From assembly GCF_000069185.1 (NCBI RefSeq), contig NC_010397.1, positions 806,001 through 870,000 of the forward strand: a DNA stretch of 64,000 nucleotides, in the 5' to 3' direction. The translations under genes were made by a program, and so were the position numbers. The notes under the pieces were generated by a model. That model searched no databases, was not told the DNA's origin, and saw only the letters and a list, made by a program, of their open reading frames with translations. The DNA is from Mycobacteroides abscessus ATCC 19977 (GTDB lineage: Bacteria > Actinomycetota > Actinomycetes > Mycobacteriales > Mycobacteriaceae). Shown one piece after another: positions 43,544 through 52,906 of the stretch. How positions within the stretch are numbered: the first letter of the stretch is position 1; each line of letters opens with the position of its first letter.

Positions 43544-44743
43544 ATGAGCACAAGCCTTGATGTCGCGGTGAACGGCACCAACTCACCGGATTTCGATAAC
43601 GTCCGGCGCGCATTCGCGCTGAACTTCCTGGAGAACGACGAATTGGGTGCGGCCGTAGCGATCTGGGTTGACGGGGAACTCGTCGTCAACCTGTGGGCCG
43701 GCTGGGCCGACGAGGCGCGCACCCGCCCGTGGACGGAAGACACCTTGGCGCCGGTGTATTCGGGAACCAAGGGCCTGATGAGCACCTGCGTTCACATGCT
43801 CGTCGAGCGCGGTGTGCTCGATCTGTATGCTCCCGTCGCGCGCTACTGGCCTGAATTCGGCCAGGGCGGTAAGGAATCCATCACGCTGGCGATGGTGCTC
43901 GGGCACCGCTCGGGTGTGATCGGCCCGCGTACCCGGTTGACTCCGGAGCAGGCGGCCAACTGGGACGAGGTGTGCGAGCACATCGCGCGGGCGACTCCGT
44001 GGTGGGAGCCCGGAACCGCCCAGGGTTACCACATGGCCACGTTCGGATTCATTCTCGGCGAGGTCGTTCGCCGCACCACGGGTAAGACGCTCGGGCAGTT
44101 CCTGCGTACCGAGATCGCCGAGCCCTATGGGCTGGATGTGCACGTGGGACTGCCGCACAGCGAGCATCACCGGTGCGCAGAACTGATCAACAAGCCGTAC
44201 CTGCGCGATGTGTTTCGCGGTGCGCCCGGCGAATTCGACTGCATGAGTGATCACCCGCTGGCAGGTCCGCTCATCTCGGGCGACTTCATCCCCGACGACG
44301 AGATCGCCCGCAAGGACATCGCGCTGTGGCGCGCGTTGGAGTTCCCCGGCACCAACGCGCACGTTTCCGCGCTGGGCATGGCCACCTTCTACAACGCCAT
44401 GGCCCTCGGCAAGCTGCTCAGTCACGAGCACATGGATGTGGTGCGGGTGTCCCAAGGTGGATTCGATCCTGATGTGGTGCTGGGTCCCCGGGTGGCGAAC
44501 CACGGATGGGGTCTGGGCTACATGCTCAACCAGCGCTGCTACGCAGGGCCCAACCAGAAGACGTTCGGGCATGGCGGGTCCGGTGGGTCCTATGCCTTCG
44601 TCGATCTGGAGCACCGCATCGGCTACTCGTATGTGATGAACCAATTCGACGTGACCAAGGCGGATGCTGATCCCCGGAGTGTGCGGCTGATCAACGAGCT
44701 CTACACCACATTGGGGGTGTCACCGGCGGGAGAATCGCTGTGA
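43544..44743 (+). CDS. Serine hydrolase of the class C beta-lactamase family (family VIII esterase)
   Basis: A 399-residue penicillin-binding-fold protein. The SxxK nucleophile motif is SGTK (about residues 76-79), the Tyr of the second motif is in GYHMATFGFILGE (about 164), and the third motif is in TFGHGGSGGSYAF. No signal peptide is visible, so it is probably a cytoplasmic esterase of the LipE/EstB kind and not a drug-hydrolysing lactamase. Location between two acyltransferases and an MmpL gene suggests it trims or transfers acyl groups on the exported lipid. Its stop overlaps the next start (GTGA). Confidence 0.85.
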   Translation: MSTSLDVAVNGTNSPDFDNVRRAFALNFLENDELGAAVAIWVDGELVVNLWAGWADEARTRPWTEDTLAPVYSGTKGLMSTCVHMLVERGVLDLYAPVARYWPEFGQGGKESITLAMVLGHRSGVIGPRTRLTPEQAANWDEVCEHIARATPWWEPGTAQGYHMATFGFILGEVVRRTTGKTLGQFLRTEIAEPYGLDVHVGLPHSEHHRCAELINKPYLRDVFRGAPGEFDCMSDHPLAGPLISGDFIPDDEIARKDIALWRALEFPGTNAHVSALGMATFYNAMALGKLLSHEHMDVVRVSQGGFDPDVVLGPRVANHGWGLGYMLNQRCYAGPNQKTFGHGGSGGSYAFVDLEHRIGYSYVMNQFDVTKADADPRSVRLINELYTTLGVSPAGESL

Positions 44744-46104
44744 CGGCAACGATTCAGGAGACCAAGGCGCACGCGGTCGCGACATCCGGCTCGATCGCTC
44801 ATCTGGACTTCGTCGATCAGGCATCTTTCCTCGGTTTGCGTGCCACGGAAATGGCCACGCTGAGCCAGATGGTGTGGATATATGAGCGCGATATCGACAC
44901 CGACCGGTTGCGCAGGTTCCACGCCAATCTTGGCCGGGGGTTGTTCGGCCGGCGAATCCAGCGTTCCCGCTTGCCGTTCGGCAGGCACCGATGGGTGCTC
45001 GATCCGGCGTGCCACCCGATCGACGTGGAGCTGGCGCCGCTGCCACGCGCCGAACTGCAGGACTGGGTACACCGTCATGCACAGCTGCCGATCGACCCTG
45101 AGCATGGCCCCTCCTGGCGACTGGGTGTCACCCGGTTCACCGATGGTGCCGCTGCGGTCAGCCTGGTGGTTTCGCACAGCATCGCCGACGGGGTAGGGCT
45201 GTGCCGCGGTATCGCCGACGCCGTCAATGATGCCGAATTACCGCTGGGCTATGCCGAACCGCAGGCGCGCAAGCGTTTTCGGAGCATGAGGGAAGACTTG
45301 CGGCGCGCCAGACGCGACCTGCCGGATACCGCGCGGGCCTTTCGCAAGGCCACCAAGCTGTTGACTGCGCGGCGCCAGGACATCAAACACGCCGGGTTGC
45401 CCACGATTGCCGCACATGTGGACCGGGTCGCGGCGGCCACCGTGTATCTGGATGAAAACCATTGGGATACACATGCGCATGGCCGTGGTGGCACCAGCAA
45501 TTCATTGGTGGGCGCCTTCGCGGCCCAGTTGGCCGCCAAGGCGGGGCGGCTGGGACGGGACGGTCGGGTCACCCTTTCCATGCCGGTCAACGAGCGCACC
45601 GAGGGTGATCATCGTGCCAACGCGATGACCTCTGTGATGTTCGCGATCGACCCGGTGCGGCTGACCACCGATCTCAGTGGCATCAGGAGCGCCACCAAGA
45701 AGGTGCTTTCCGGATTGCGCGACGCACCCGACGAGAAGTGGGCACTGCTGCCGTTGACGCCCTTCATTCCGAAGGCGGCCGCGCGCCGACTCGCCGACGT
45801 CGCGTTGGAGTACAACGACTATCCCGTCGGATGTTCGAATGTCGGAGCGCTACCTGCCGAGGTGAATCGTCCCGATGGTACGGAAGCCGACTACATCTTC
45901 TGCAAATTGGCCGAGCAAAGGGTGCGGCCCGACAAGGTACTGAGCACCTACGGACAATTGTTCCTGGCATCCGGGCGCGCCAACCGCAAGGTGTTCTTGG
46001 CTGTCGTCGCATACCAGCCCGGTGTGATCGAATCACGCGCCGACCTGACCACCCTGCTGGCCGAGACGCTCGACGACTTCGGCCTGCACGCCGTGATCGA
46101 GTAG
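44740..46104 (+). CDS. Acyltransferase of the condensation/wax-ester-synthase-like superfamily
   Basis: A 454-residue protein with the catalytic HxxxDG motif in SLVVSHSIADGVGLC (about residue 148-153) and a C-terminal NVGALPAEVNRPDGTEADY segment reminiscent of WS/DGAT and PapA5-type enzymes. It probably adds a second acyl group to the lipid processed in this locus. GTG 44740 is coupled to the esterase stop, and the MmpL gene begins two bases after its own stop codon, so the last three genes are one translational unit. Confidence 0.8.
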   Translation: MTATIQETKAHAVATSGSIAHLDFVDQASFLGLRATEMATLSQMVWIYERDIDTDRLRRFHANLGRGLFGRRIQRSRLPFGRHRWVLDPACHPIDVELAPLPRAELQDWVHRHAQLPIDPEHGPSWRLGVTRFTDGAAAVSLVVSHSIADGVGLCRGIADAVNDAELPLGYAEPQARKRFRSMREDLRRARRDLPDTARAFRKATKLLTARRQDIKHAGLPTIAAHVDRVAAATVYLDENHWDTHAHGRGGTSNSLVGAFAAQLAAKAGRLGRDGRVTLSMPVNERTEGDHRANAMTSVMFAIDPVRLTTDLSGIRSATKKVLSGLRDAPDEKWALLPLTPFIPKAAARRLADVALEYNDYPVGCSNVGALPAEVNRPDGTEADYIFCKLAEQRVRPDKVLSTYGQLFLASGRANRKVFLAVVAYQPGVIESRADLTTLLAETLDDFGLHAVIE

Positions 46105-46106
46105 TC

Positions 46107-49100
46107 GTGGCGGAGAACACAGGTGGCATTTACGGACTGATCGCGCAGATCGTCCGGCGGGCCCCTGTCATCGTGATCGGGCTGTGGATCGGACTGGCCG
46201 CGGTGTTGGCCCTGACCGCGCCCTCGTTGCAGAAGGCCATCGAGGACCACCCCGTCGACCTGCTGCCCAAGGACGCTCCCGTAATGGAGACCACCCGGCA
46301 GATGGTGGAGTCATTCCAGGAATCGGGTGCGCAGAACATCTTGTTGATCGTGCTCACGAACGAGAACGGGCTGACTCCCGCCGATGAGCAGACCTATCGC
46401 ATTCTTGCCGCGCGGATGCGCGAGGACACCCGCGATGTGAGCATGGTGCAGGACTTCATCACCAAACCGCCTCTGCGCGAGATGATGTCGAGTACCGACG
46501 GCAAGGCGTGGTACCTGCCGGTGGGCCTGCAGGGTGAACTGGCCACCCCCGAATCGGGCAAGGCCTACGTGGGGGCCCTGAAGATCATCAAGGACGCCAC
46601 CCAGGGGACCAGCCTGAAGGCCTTCACGACGGGGCCGACCGCCACTGTCGGGGACTTGACGGTGGTGGGTGAGCGCGACCTGCACAAGGTCGAAATCACG
46701 ACGGCTGCTTTGGTTCTGCTCATCTTGTTGATCGTCTACCGCAATCCGGTGACGATGATGCTGCCGCTCATCGTGGTGGGGGTCTCGCTGGGTATCGCTC
46801 AGGCCGCCGTCGGCGGATTGGCGCAGATGGGCCTGAGTATCTCGAATCAGACCCTGACGTTCATGACCGCGATGATGATGGGCGCGGGCGTCGACTATGC
46901 GGTCTTCCTCATCAGCCGATATCACGAATACATCAAGCAGGGCCTGGCTTCGGACGATGCCGTCGCCGCGGCGCTGGAGTCCATCGGCAAGGTGGTTGCC
47001 GCCTCGGCTGCGACGGTCGCAGTGACCTTCCTAGGCATGGGATTCACCAAGTTGGGCATCCTGTCCACCGTGGGTCCGGCACTGAGTGTGTCGATCCTGA
47101 TCGCTTTCGTGGCATCGGTGACCTTCCTTCCCGCGGTGCTGGTCCTGGTGGGGCGCCGCGGTTGGATCACGCCGCGAAAGGCCTACGCCAACAAGATCTG
47201 GCACCGCTCAGGCATCAACATCGTCAAGCGGCCCGGTGCGCACCTGGCGGTCAGTCTGGTCGTTCTGGTCATCCTGGCCACCTGCGGAGCGATGGTGAAA
47301 TTCGGATACGACGACCGTAAGAACCTGCCGCCCTGGGCCGACAGCAACCAGGGATACGCGGCAATCGAGAAGCACTTCCCGGTCAACTCGACGCTGCCGC
47401 AGTACCTCTACATCAAATCGCCTCATGATCTGCGTACCCCGCGGGGGCTGGCCGACCTTGAGCAGATGGCGGCCCGGGTGAGCCAGGTGCCCGGCGTGGA
47501 CAAGGTGCGCGGTATCACGCGCCCCACGGGTGAACCACTCGAGGAAGCCAAGCTGTCGTATCAGGCCGGTGAGGTCGGCGGGAAGCTGGGCGATGCCTCC
47601 AACCTGATCGATGCCCGGACCAGGGACTTGGACAAGCTGGCGGCGGGCGGACACACCTTGGCGGACAAGCTCGGTCAGGTCCGCGACTCGGTGAAGAACT
47701 CGTTGGGCACCGCGCGCGCACTGGTTGAGGTGCTTGCCCAGCTGCGGGGCAGTGGTAGGACGGGCACCCTGGCCGACCTGGATTCCGTGGACAAGCTGGT
47801 CACCAGCATGCATTCCCTGGGCGATGCCATCGAGGCCAATGCCCAGGGCGCCAGCGAGGTATACGGCTGGATCGAACCCGTCGCGCGCGTGTTGGTGGGC
47901 AACCCGGCCTGCGATATGGATCCGGGATGCCGGTCTTCGCGAGACGAGATGAACAAGTTCCTGGAGACCAAACAAGATGGCACCCGGGACAAGATCGTCG
48001 AGCTCGGCCGCGAACTGAAGTCGGTGGACAACGACAAGCAGATCAGCTCGACCATCGCCCGGCTACGTACCGCGTTGAATTCGATCGACACCAATCTGCG
48101 CCGTTTGGGACTGTCCGATTCCTATGGCATTCAAAAGAGGTTCACCGAGGTTCTGACCGGGGTCAATTCACTGGCCGACGGCAGCGCCCAGCTTGCCGAG
48201 GGCGTGCAGATGTTGGTGGATCAGACCAAGCAGATGGGTGGGCAGCTGGGCGATGCCTCGACGCTGTTGGTGGCGGCCAAGCGTGATGCCGCACCCGGGT
48301 CGATGTCGGGCTTTTACATCCCGCAGCAGGTGCTGACTCAGGATTCCTTCAAAACAGCTGCTGCCGCGTTTGTTTCAGCGGACGGACATGCGGTGCGCTA
48401 CCTGGTACAGAGCAACCTGAATCCCTTCAGCCCCGAGGCGATGGATCAGGTCCGCGCTATCCAAGAGGCGGCCCGCAGCGCGCAACCCAACACAACACTC
48501 TCGGATGCGTCCATCTCGATGGCCGGACTGTCGGCGATGTACAACGACATCCGCAACTACTACAACCACGATCTGCGATTCATCATCGTGCTCACCGTGA
48601 TCGTGGTGCTGCTCATTCTGGTCGCGCTGCTGCGCGCGATCGTGGCGCCGCTGTATCTCATTGGTTCAGTGATCATTTCGTATGCGTCGGCGGTAGGTAT
48701 CGGCGTGATCGCCTTCCAATTCATCGGCGGCCAGCCGTTGAGCTGGAGTGTGCCCGGAATGGCCTTCATCGTGCTGGTGGCGGTGGGTGCCGACTACAAC
48801 CTGCTGTTCATATCACGCATTCGCGATGAGTCGCCGGACGGTATTCGCTCGGGCGTCATCAAGACGGTCAAGTCCACCGGTGGCGTGATCACCTCTGCGG
48901 GAGTCATTTTCGCCGCGTCCATGTTCGGCCTGCTGATCGGCAATCTGCAGTCGATGGTGGAGGCTGGTTTCATCATCGGCATGGGCCTGCTGCTGGATAC
49001 CTTCCTGGTGCGCACCATTACCATTCCTGCCCTGGTGGTGCTGTGCGGGCAGGCCAACTGGTGGCCCTCGGCGAGCGTGGAATCATGGTTCCGCCAGCGC

Positions 49101-49238
49101 TTCTCGCGTTCGAAGCCGGACGCGCAGGAAGGGGATTGCGCCGTCTCGGACGATCCCGAGGCTGCTAGCGGCGAGTCGTCACCCGAGGAGCCGCTGATTT
49201 CCGCTTCGCGTGAAGTCGAGCTCGCAGGCCGTCGATGA
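46107..49238 (+). CDS. MmpL-family (RND) lipid exporter, MmpL8-like
   Basis: A 1043-residue RND transporter with 11-12 predicted membrane helices. The proton-relay Asp-Tyr pairs are in GAGVDYAVFLISRYHEY (helix 4) and VAVGADYNLLFISRIRDE (helix 10), with two large extracytoplasmic domains, the second rich in helices (LGDASNLID, ADGSAQLAEG). GTG 46107 is taken as start; an open frame from 45738 overlaps the acyltransferase gene. Together with PapA-like and acyltransferase genes directly after fadB it resembles the M. abscessus MmpL8 locus (MAB_0855, glycosylated diacylated nonadecyl diol lipids) as I remember it. The export substrate is inferred. Confidence 0.9.
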   Translation: MAENTGGIYGLIAQIVRRAPVIVIGLWIGLAAVLALTAPSLQKAIEDHPVDLLPKDAPVMETTRQMVESFQESGAQNILLIVLTNENGLTPADEQTYRILAARMREDTRDVSMVQDFITKPPLREMMSSTDGKAWYLPVGLQGELATPESGKAYVGALKIIKDATQGTSLKAFTTGPTATVGDLTVVGERDLHKVEITTAALVLLILLIVYRNPVTMMLPLIVVGVSLGIAQAAVGGLAQMGLSISNQTLTFMTAMMMGAGVDYAVFLISRYHEYIKQGLASDDAVAAALESIGKVVAASAATVAVTFLGMGFTKLGILSTVGPALSVSILIAFVASVTFLPAVLVLVGRRGWITPRKAYANKIWHRSGINIVKRPGAHLAVSLVVLVILATCGAMVKFGYDDRKNLPPWADSNQGYAAIEKHFPVNSTLPQYLYIKSPHDLRTPRGLADLEQMAARVSQVPGVDKVRGITRPTGEPLEEAKLSYQAGEVGGKLGDASNLIDARTRDLDKLAAGGHTLADKLGQVRDSVKNSLGTARALVEVLAQLRGSGRTGTLADLDSVDKLVTSMHSLGDAIEANAQGASEVYGWIEPVARVLVGNPACDMDPGCRSSRDEMNKFLETKQDGTRDKIVELGRELKSVDNDKQISSTIARLRTALNSIDTNLRRLGLSDSYGIQKRFTEVLTGVNSLADGSAQLAEGVQMLVDQTKQMGGQLGDASTLLVAAKRDAAPGSMSGFYIPQQVLTQDSFKTAAAAFVSADGHAVRYLVQSNLNPFSPEAMDQVRAIQEAARSAQPNTTLSDASISMAGLSAMYNDIRNYYNHDLRFIIVLTVIVVLLILVALLRAIVAPLYLIGSVIISYASAVGIGVIAFQFIGGQPLSWSVPGMAFIVLVAVGADYNLLFISRIRDESPDGIRSGVIKTVKSTGGVITSAGVIFAASMFGLLIGNLQSMVEAGFIIGMGLLLDTFLVRTITIPALVVLCGQANWWPSASVESWFRQRFSRSKPDAQEGDCAVSDDPEAASGESSPEEPLISASREVELAGRR

Positions 49239-49833
49239 TGATCGTCAGCCCATCTTCGAAATCGGCATCGAAGTCGGGGTCGTAGATCTCCGAGAAGGCC
49301 TCCGCGACCGCGGGATACTTGTGCAGGTCGAGCTTGGCCAGCAGATTCTCTTCGGTGTACGGGTTGGGCCCCGGGTACTCGGAGCCGTCCCGGGACTGCT
49401 GCTCAATCGTGAAACCGATTGTGTAGTGGTAGATAGCGGGTGATAATCGAGCGGCTTCGCGAACGGTGAAGCCCGCCGACGTCATGGCGTCCAGCAGCGG
49501 CTCCACCATGTCGGCGGCATTGGTCGCAAAGGTGCCGGCGAGTATCCGGGCGCCCTGGTGGTACCGCAGCATTGCCTGCCGAAATGCGCGAGCTCCGTTG
49601 GCCAGGAAAACATCCCAGGGTGCGGTCGAGAGATCGAAGGATTCGTAGGCCTCTTGAACGATCACCTCGCCCATGAGGTCGATGAGTTCTCGGCGGTTCT
49701 TCACATGCCAGTAGAGGGCTGGCGCCTGGACGCCGAGTGAGGCGGCGAGTGCGCGCATGGTCAGTCCGTCGCTGCCCTTCTCGTCCAGCAGGGCCAGTCC
49801 GGCGCGTGCGATCGTCTCTCGATTCAAAATCAC
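49165..49833 (-). CDS. TetR-family regulator of the classical tetracycline-repressor-like subgroup
   Basis: A 222-residue repressor. The DNA-binding domain has IARAGLALLDEKGSDGLTMRAL and the recognition helix GVQAPALYWHVKNRRELID, very close to the helix of the Tn10 TetR class. The C-terminal domain is of the TetR_C_1 type. It starts on GTG 49833, with an operator-like palindrome between it and the divergent monooxygenase gene. Its last 74 bases overlap the 3' end of the MmpL gene on the other strand. It very probably represses the flavin monooxygenase operon. Confidence 0.9.
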   Translation of the reverse strand: MILNRETIARAGLALLDEKGSDGLTMRALAASLGVQAPALYWHVKNRRELIDLMGEVIVQEAYESFDLSTAPWDVFLANGARAFRQAMLRYHQGARILAGTFATNAADMVEPLLDAMTSAGFTVREAARLSPAIYHYTIGFTIEQQSRDGSEYPGPNPYTEENLLAKLDLHKYPAVAEAFSEIYDPDFDADFEDGLTIIIDGLRARLHAKRKSAAPRVTTRR

Positions 49834-49841
49834 GTTGACAC

Positions 49842-49889
49842 TTTAACATCGTTAAAGACATTATGGTGTTAATGCCGATAACGATGTTA
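49842..49889. promoter_or_regulatory. Two TAAC-N3-GTTA operators between TetR and the flavin monooxygenase
   Basis: TTTAACATCGTTAAA (49842-49856) is an inverted repeat TTTAAC-N3-GTTAAA. TAACGATGTTA (49879-49889) repeats the core in the opposite orientation: TTAACATCGTTA and TAACGATGTTAA are exact reverse complements. Centres are 35 bases apart. Both lie in the 65-base gap of a divergent TetR/monooxygenase pair and should control both promoters. Confidence 0.72.
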
Positions 49890-49898
49890 AGGAGTGTT

Positions 49899-51368
49899 AT
49901 GGCTGAGCATGCGGTTGTTGTCGCGGGCGCAGGCCCGACCGGATTGATGTTGGCCGGTGAGCTGGCCCTTGCGGGCATCGATGTCGCTCTCCTGGAGCGC
50001 CGCGGCAGTCATGAGGAAGTGGGATCTCGTGCGGCGGGCCTGCATTCGCGCACCATCGAAGTCTTCGATCAGCGGGGGATCGCAGAGCGATTCCTCGCCC
50101 AGGGACGTACCGGTCAGGTCACCCACTTTTCGGGCATTTTCATGAGCATCGAGGACTTTCCGACCCGTCACCCCTACGCGCTGGGCCTACTGCAGCACTA
50201 CACCGAGAAGACGCTGGCGGCCTGGATCGACGAGCTCGGGGTACCGATCTATTACAACGCCGAGGCTGTTGGCCTCGGTCAGGACGACGTCGGCGTGGAC
50301 GTGGCACTTGCCGACGGAAGCACCCTGCGGGGGCAGTACCTCGTCGGGTGTGACGGCGGGCGCAGCACCATCCGCAAGGCGGCCGGGATCGGCTTTCCGG
50401 GACATGACCCGTCCTGCTCGGCGATGCTGGTCGATGCCGAAATCACCGAACAACCGCTGGAGTTCGGCTTGCTGCGCAAGCCCGGGCAGGCGTTCCTCGG
50501 CATCCTGCCGTTCGAAGAAGGCTGGTGCCGGCTCGCCTTCAGTACCGGCCTGGACCGGCTCGGCGTCGAACCGACGCTGGAAGAGGCCAAAGAAGCGCTG
50601 ATCGCCATCGCGGGAACAGATTTCGGAATACACAATCCGCGGTGGATATCCCGCTTCTCCGATATGACACGTCAGGCCGACAGGTATCGAGACGGGCGGG
50701 TGTTCTTGGCCGGTGATTCCGCGCATATTCATTTCCCATTCGGCGGCCAGGGGCTGAACACCGGCATCCAGGACGCGGTCAACCTGGGCTGGAAGCTTGC
50801 CGCGGTCATCAAGGGGCATGCCCCGGACGCGCTGCTGGACACCTATCACCTGGAGCGCCACCCTGTCGCCGAACGGGTGCTGCACAACACCATGGCGCAA
50901 ACGCCGTTGTCCGAAGCCGGTCCGCGGATCGACGCGTTGCGTGACATCGTGGCGGACCTGCTGGCCATGGACGAACCGCGCAAGCGCATCGCCGGAATGA
51001 TGAGCGGGCTGGACATCCACTACATGTTGGGCGACGGACATCAACTGTTGGGCCGCCGGATGCCCGACCTCGACGTGGTGACGGCGGACGGGGCGGTGCG
51101 GGTTTACGAACATCTGCACACCGCGCGCCCCGTGTTGTTCAACTTCGGGGCTCGGCAGATCCTGAATGTCGAGGGATGGGAAGATCGAGTACACGTGGTC
51201 GACGCCAAATATTCAGGAATATGGGAACTTCCGGTGTTGGGTGAGGTGTCGGCGCCGGATGCGGTGCTCGTGCGGCCCGACGGGTATGTGGCGTGGGTGG
51301 GCGAGGGCAGTGCGGATGGACTTCGCGGCGCGCTGACCCGATGGGTGGGATCACCTTCTCGGGCGTAG
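49899..51368 (+). CDS. FAD-dependent aromatic monooxygenase (class A; Rox/TetX-like)
   Basis: A 489-residue flavoprotein hydroxylase. The FAD motif GAGPTGLMLAGELALAG is at residues 9-25, the DG motif in VGCDGGRSTIRKAAG (about 155-168) and the GD motif in RVFLAGDSAHIHFPFGGQG (about 267-285); a thioredoxin-like C-terminal part follows. It looks closest to rifampicin and polyketide hydroxylases. ATG 49899 follows AGGAG; a longer frame begins at 49863 inside the operator region. Divergence from a TetR repressor suggests induction by its substrate, perhaps an antibiotic or phenolic compound. Confidence 0.88.
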   Translation: MAEHAVVVAGAGPTGLMLAGELALAGIDVALLERRGSHEEVGSRAAGLHSRTIEVFDQRGIAERFLAQGRTGQVTHFSGIFMSIEDFPTRHPYALGLLQHYTEKTLAAWIDELGVPIYYNAEAVGLGQDDVGVDVALADGSTLRGQYLVGCDGGRSTIRKAAGIGFPGHDPSCSAMLVDAEITEQPLEFGLLRKPGQAFLGILPFEEGWCRLAFSTGLDRLGVEPTLEEAKEALIAIAGTDFGIHNPRWISRFSDMTRQADRYRDGRVFLAGDSAHIHFPFGGQGLNTGIQDAVNLGWKLAAVIKGHAPDALLDTYHLERHPVAERVLHNTMAQTPLSEAGPRIDALRDIVADLLAMDEPRKRIAGMMSGLDIHYMLGDGHQLLGRRMPDLDVVTADGAVRVYEHLHTARPVLFNFGARQILNVEGWEDRVHVVDAKYSGIWELPVLGEVSAPDAVLVRPDGYVAWVGEGSADGLRGALTRWVGSPSRA

Positions 51369-51369
51369 T

Positions 51370-52365
51370 GTGGCCCAGGTGGCCGAGACACTGGAGTTCG
51401 GAGTCTTCATCCCGCAAGGCTGGCGTCTGGATTTGGTAGGCATCGCCCCGGAGCGTCATTGGGACGTGATGCGCGATCTCGTGCACTACGCGGAGGGCGG
51501 TCCCTGGGACTCGGTGTGGGTCTACGACCACTTTCACACCGTGCCGGTGCCCACCGACGAGGCGACCCATGAGGCGTGGACGTTGATGTCGGCCTTCGCC
51601 GCCGTGACCTCACGAATCAAACTGGGGCAGATGTGTACGGCGATGGGATACCGAAATCCGGTGTACCTGGCCAAGATTGCGGCCACCGTGGACATCATCT
51701 CGGGCGGGCGTGCCCAGATGGGCATCGGCGGCGGTTGGTACGAGCACGAGTGGCGCGCGTACGGCTATGGCTTTCCCGGTGCCGCCGAACGTCTGGGCAG
51801 ACTGCGCGAAGGGGTGCGCATCATGCGCGATGCCTGGCGTGACGGCCGGGTGAGCCTGGACGGTACTTATTACCAGGTGGACGACGCCATTGTGGCGCCT
51901 ACGCCCTTGCAGTCGAACGGGATTCCGCTATGGATCGCCGGCGGTGGCGAGAAGGTGACATTGCGTATCGCGGCACGCTATGCGCAGTACACCAACTTTG
52001 GTCAGACGGCCGAAGAATTCGGACACAAGTCGAGAGTGCTTGCCGCCCACTGCAAGGACATCGGCACGGATTTTGATGCGATTGTCCGAAGCGCCAACAT
52101 GAACATCGTGATCGGGTCCGACGCCGGCGAGGTGGCCGATCGACTGGCGGCCATCAAGGCGCGGCTGGTACCCATCATCGGCGAGGACGTCGCCGAGGGC
52201 ACGGTGGCGAACCTGGCGACGACCGCGGGAACCCCGGAGCAGATCGCTGAGCGGTTGGCCGAGTACCGCGGGCTGGGCCTGGGCTACGCGATATGCAACT
52301 TTCCGGAGGCGGCCTACGACCGTTCCGGTATCGACTTGTTCGTGCGGGAGGTCATTGGGGTCTAG
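51370..52365 (+). CDS. Luciferase-like (F420-dependent) oxidoreductase
   Basis: A 331-residue LLM-class oxidoreductase: EFGVFIPQGW at the N terminus, SVWVYDHFHT, LGQMCTAMGYRNPVYLAK, and RAQMGIGGGWYEHEWRAYGYGF. It matches the F420-utilising mycobacterial subgroup. Start GTG 51370 lies one base after the monooxygenase stop; GTG 51379 is an alternative. Redox partner of the monooxygenase product or an independent reductase are both possible; flavin (FMN) use cannot be ruled out. Confidence 0.87.
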   Translation: MAQVAETLEFGVFIPQGWRLDLVGIAPERHWDVMRDLVHYAEGGPWDSVWVYDHFHTVPVPTDEATHEAWTLMSAFAAVTSRIKLGQMCTAMGYRNPVYLAKIAATVDIISGGRAQMGIGGGWYEHEWRAYGYGFPGAAERLGRLREGVRIMRDAWRDGRVSLDGTYYQVDDAIVAPTPLQSNGIPLWIAGGGEKVTLRIAARYAQYTNFGQTAEEFGHKSRVLAAHCKDIGTDFDAIVRSANMNIVIGSDAGEVADRLAAIKARLVPIIGEDVAEGTVANLATTAGTPEQIAERLAEYRGLGLGYAICNFPEAAYDRSGIDLFVREVIGV

Positions 52366-52406
52366 CCCCATTGTTTACGGCCTAACCGATACCGTAAGTT
52401 ACGGGA

Positions 52407-52892
52407 ATGCCTTCGCTTGACGCAGTCGATGAAGCCTTCCTGTCCAGCGCTCCGGTGCGAGCGAGCCACACCATTTCCGTGCCGGTTTCCGCCGACACGG
52501 TGTGGCGCGAGCTGACCAACGACACCACACTGCGCTGGCTGGCGCCCGGCATCCGGGTCGTGTGGGGCTCCCCCCGCGCCGGAGTGGGGGCGGTGCGCAA
52601 GATCGGGCCGGTGGTGGGCCCGAAGGTCAACGAGCACTACTTCCTCTGGGAGGAGGGCAGGCGCAAGGCGTTCTACGTGACCAGCCTGCCGGTCCCGATA
52701 CCGGGCATACGGGCCTTCGCCGAGGACTACGTGGTGACGCCGACCGAACACGGGGCCGACTTCACCTGGGCATGGGCGATCGACGGCACCGGCCCCATTC
52801 GCAACGCCACCCCGGCGGTGGATGCCATCGTCGGTTTCTCGATGAAGCGCACCAAGGCGTACTTCGACAAGATCGCCGCGTCGGGCGGGTAA
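52407..52892 (+). CDS. SRPBCC-family protein
   Basis: A 161-residue SRPBCC/START-like protein. SHTISVPVSADTVWRELTNDTTLRWLAPG is the usual first strand and helix, VGAVRKIGPVVGPKVNEHYFLWEEG the central sheet, and a helix precedes the C terminus. It follows the LLM gene by 41 bases on the same strand and may bind the hydrophobic substrate or product of the two oxidoreductases, as cyclase/aromatase-like proteins do elsewhere. No catalytic residues are evident. It is convergent with the XPB gene. Confidence 0.82.
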   Translation: MPSLDAVDEAFLSSAPVRASHTISVPVSADTVWRELTNDTTLRWLAPGIRVVWGSPRAGVGAVRKIGPVVGPKVNEHYFLWEEGRRKAFYVTSLPVPIPGIRAFAEDYVVTPTEHGADFTWAWAIDGTGPIRNATPAVDAIVGFSMKRTKAYFDKIAASGG

Positions 52893-52906
52893 CCCGCAGC
52901 GAGCGG

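Noticed and set aside
43544..44743. Beta-lactam resistance gene
   Set aside because: The SxxK fold is present, but no signal peptide and no typical lactamase third motif (KTG); the family VIII esterase reading fits better with its lipid-locus neighbours.
45738..46106. Extended N terminus of the MmpL frame from 45738
   Set aside because: It overlaps the acyltransferase gene in another frame and has no MmpL-like sequence; GTG 46107 gives the proper start two bases after the previous stop.
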